From contig JALRDT010000127.1 in NCBI GenBank assembly GCA_023262125.1, forward strand, positions 1 to 6,956: DNA of 6,956 nucleotides. The letters are read 5' to 3'. Numbering within the stretch: position 1 is the stretch's first letter; each line of letters begins with the position of its first letter. The position numbers and the translations under genes are program-made. Below are positions 5,625 to 6,956 of this stretch, piece after piece. Origin of the DNA: Candidatus Nanopelagicaceae bacterium (GTDB lineage Bacteria > Actinomycetota > Actinomycetes > Nanopelagicales > Nanopelagicaceae). The notes beneath the pieces are model-generated. The model saw nothing but the letters and a program-made list of their open reading frames with translations. It was not told the origin of the DNA and ran no database searches.

Positions 5625-6878
5625 ATGAGCGAGCGATTCCGAATCGTAGGTGGTGCACACCTAAAGGGCGAAGTCCATGTCCCAGGCGCTAAAAACAGCG
5701 TTTTAAAGCTCATGGCAGCCTCGCTGCTAGCTCCAGGTAAGAACACCATTACAAACGTTCCAGATATTTTAGATGTTGAAATCATGATCGAGCTGCTGGA
5801 GCGACTTGGTTGCAAAGTAAATCGTTTGCAGAGCAAAGTTGAAATCAATGTTCCAGAACACCCTGAACATCGTGCTGATTATGAATTAGTTAGAAAAATC
5901 CGTGCCTCAATTAATGTATTAGGACCATTAACTGTTCGAGTTGGCGCAGCTGATGTGGCACTTCCCGGTGGAGATGCAATTGGTCCGCGCCCGCTTGATA
6001 TCCATATAAAAGGATTAGAAGCGCTAGGTGCAAAAGTTCATATCGAACACGGTTACATAGTCACTGAAGCACCAAATGGATTAGATGGCGCAAGTATTGA
6101 ATTAGATTTTCCTTCGGTTGGTGCAACTGAAAATATTATGATGGCAGCGGTCTTGGCTCGTGGTACCACTATTATTGAAAATGCTGCGCGCGAACCAGAT
6201 ATCGTAGATATCGGAAATTTCTTAATTGAGATGGGCGCAAAGATTTCTGGTCTTGGTAGCACTACCATCAAAATTGAAGGCGTTACAAAATTAAACCCAG
6301 CTACTCACGCAACCTTGCCTGATCGAATCATCACTGGCACTTGGGCATTTGCTGCTGCAATCACTCAGGGTGACATCACAATTCGCGGTGGACGTGCAGA
6401 AGATTTAGAAATTCCATTAGAGAAGTTAGCTAGCGCTGGTGCAGTTGTTACCACAATTGAAAATGGAATTCGCGTTCACATGGATCATCGTCCAAAGGCA
6501 ATTGATGTAGCGACACTTCCTTATCCAGGCTTTCCAACTGATTTACAACCGATGGTGGTTGCAATGAATGCGATTGCAGATGGTGATGCCATTGTTACCG
6601 AAAATGTTTTCCAAGGTCGCTTCATGTTCGTCAACGAATTAGGCCGATTAGGAGCCAAAATCACGGTCGATGGCCACCATGCTGCGATTACTGGTATTCC
6701 GCAGCTATCAGGCGCCCCCGTAGTCGCTACAGATATCCGCGCTGGCGTCGGTTTAGTTTTAGCTGGCTTAGTTGCAGATGGCGAAACAATCGTGGAAGAT
6801 GCTTTTCATATTGATCGCGGATTTCCAAATTTTGCCGAACAATTAAAAGCGCTCGGCGCAGATGTAAAGCGTATTTAA
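5625..6878 (+). CDS. murA: UDP-N-acetylglucosamine 1-carboxyvinyltransferase
   Basis: Complete 417-residue cytoplasmic enzyme for the first committed step of peptidoglycan synthesis: transfer of enolpyruvate from phosphoenolpyruvate to UDP-GlcNAc. Conserved residues are visible: Lys23 and Asn24 in PGAKNS, the [10 protein letters not shown] segment (93-102), the active-site loop [13 protein letters not shown] (113-125), [10 protein letters not shown] and [15 protein letters not shown] with Asp306, and HIDRG with Arg398. The loop residue that is Cys115 in E. coli is Asp117 here, as in mycobacterial and chlamydial MurA, which makes the enzyme insensitive to fosfomycin. The ATG start gives the standard N-terminus ([10 protein letters not shown]). 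It is divergent from the adenosyltransferase with a 31-base gap, and ends six bases before the stop of the opposite-strand atpC. The downstream rRNA operon that I recall following murA in mycobacteria is not here. Confidence 0.96.
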   Translation: MSERFRIVGGAHLKGEVHVPGAKNSVLKLMAASLLAPGKNTITNVPDILDVEIMIELLERLGCKVNRLQSKVEINVPEHPEHRADYELVRKIRASINVLGPLTVRVGAADVALPGGDAIGPRPLDIHIKGLEALGAKVHIEHGYIVTEAPNGLDGASIELDFPSVGATENIMMAAVLARGTTIIENAAREPDIVDIGNFLIEMGAKISGLGSTTIKIEGVTKLNPATHATLPDRIITGTWAFAAAITQGDITIRGGRAEDLEIPLEKLASAGAVVTTIENGIRVHMDHRPKAIDVATLPYPGFPTDLQPMVVAMNAIADGDAIVTENVFQGRFMFVNELGRLGAKITVDGHHAAITGIPQLSGAPVVATDIRAGVGLVLAGLVADGETIVEDAFHIDRGFPNFAEQLKALGADVKRI

Positions 6879-6884
6879 GATATA

Positions 6885-6956
6885 TTAATTTGTAGCTTCC
6901 GCGAGGATTGATACGCGGTTATTTGAAACGCTTAAGAAACCACCGTTAACATTGAA
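6885..6956 (-). CDS. atpC: ATP synthase epsilon subunit, C-terminal end (partial)
   Basis: The minus strand at the window edge encodes FNVNGGFLSVSNNRVSILAE-ATN and then TAA. This matches the last strands of the epsilon beta-sandwich (GGFL.V..N.V.ILAE.A; E. coli GGMLEVQPNNVTVLADTA). Epsilon is the central-stalk subunit of F1Fo-ATP synthase. In most bacteria this segment is followed by a helical hairpin of about 45 residues. Here the frame stops three residues after ILAE, and murA's stop lies six bases beyond, leaving no room for the hairpin. The rest of the gene, and presumably the atp operon, lies to the right of the window. Identity rests on 23 residues, but the motif is distinctive. Confidence 0.8.
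   Translation of the reverse strand, partial: FNVNGGFLSVSNNRVSILAEATN
6899..6925 (+). terminator. possible weak terminator for murA inside the atpC end
   Basis: CCGCG (6899-6903) and CGCGG (6914-6918) form a five-pair all-GC stem around a 10-base loop, followed by TTATTTG. The position, 20 bases after the murA stop and inside the convergent gene, mirrors the hairpin after the aldehyde dehydrogenase. The short stem, large loop and poor U-tract keep confidence low. Confidence 0.25.

Overview
The window looks like a piece of a small, densely packed chromosome from a low-GC actinobacterium. GC is roughly 40-45% by eye. Three things point to Actinobacteria: a small cysteine/histidine protein that ends in the typical ...APRY tail, a MurA with Asp instead of Cys in the active-site loop, and a PduO-type adenosyltransferase divergent from murA, an arrangement I recall from Mycobacterium tuberculosis. 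Low GC, tiny intergenic gaps and overlapping stops suggest a streamlined aquatic lineage such as the freshwater acI group (Nanopelagicales). That placement is inference, not proof.

Layout. 2-199 (+) is the C-terminus of an AI-2E family (PerM-like) membrane transporter. It meets tail to tail, with a 4-base stop overlap, an alpha/beta hydrolase at 196-906 (-). The hydrolase is divergent from an NAD(P)-dependent aldehyde dehydrogenase at 940-2382 (+). The 33-base gap between them carries two back-to-back -10 elements and an 18-base dyad. The dehydrogenase again overlaps tail to tail, by 4 bases, a small actinobacterial zinc-ribbon-like protein at 2379-2690 (-). Divergent from that is a three-gene unit: ABC-2 exporter ATPase (2736-3557), its permease (3557-4339), and an exported Lys/Ala/Thr-repeat protein that starts at TTG (4336-5010). 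Each junction in this unit is a start/stop overlap. Next come a corrinoid adenosyltransferase at 5021-5593 (-), divergent from murA at 5625-6878 (+), and the last 72 bases of atpC (6885-6956, -), convergent with murA. There is no gene-free stretch over 50 bases.

The genes mostly represent separate housekeeping jobs: peptidoglycan precursor synthesis, coenzyme B12 activation, ATP synthase, aldehyde oxidation, and an export unit. The clearest new signals are an ATP synthase epsilon subunit that stops before its C-terminal regulatory helices, a dyad sitting between the hydrolase and dehydrogenase promoters, a recurring pattern of -10-like hexamers 6-9 bases from start codons (leaderless transcription), and a secreted repeat protein translationally coupled to an ABC-2 exporter. 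I see no CRISPR array, tRNA, rRNA, insertion sequence or phage gene.
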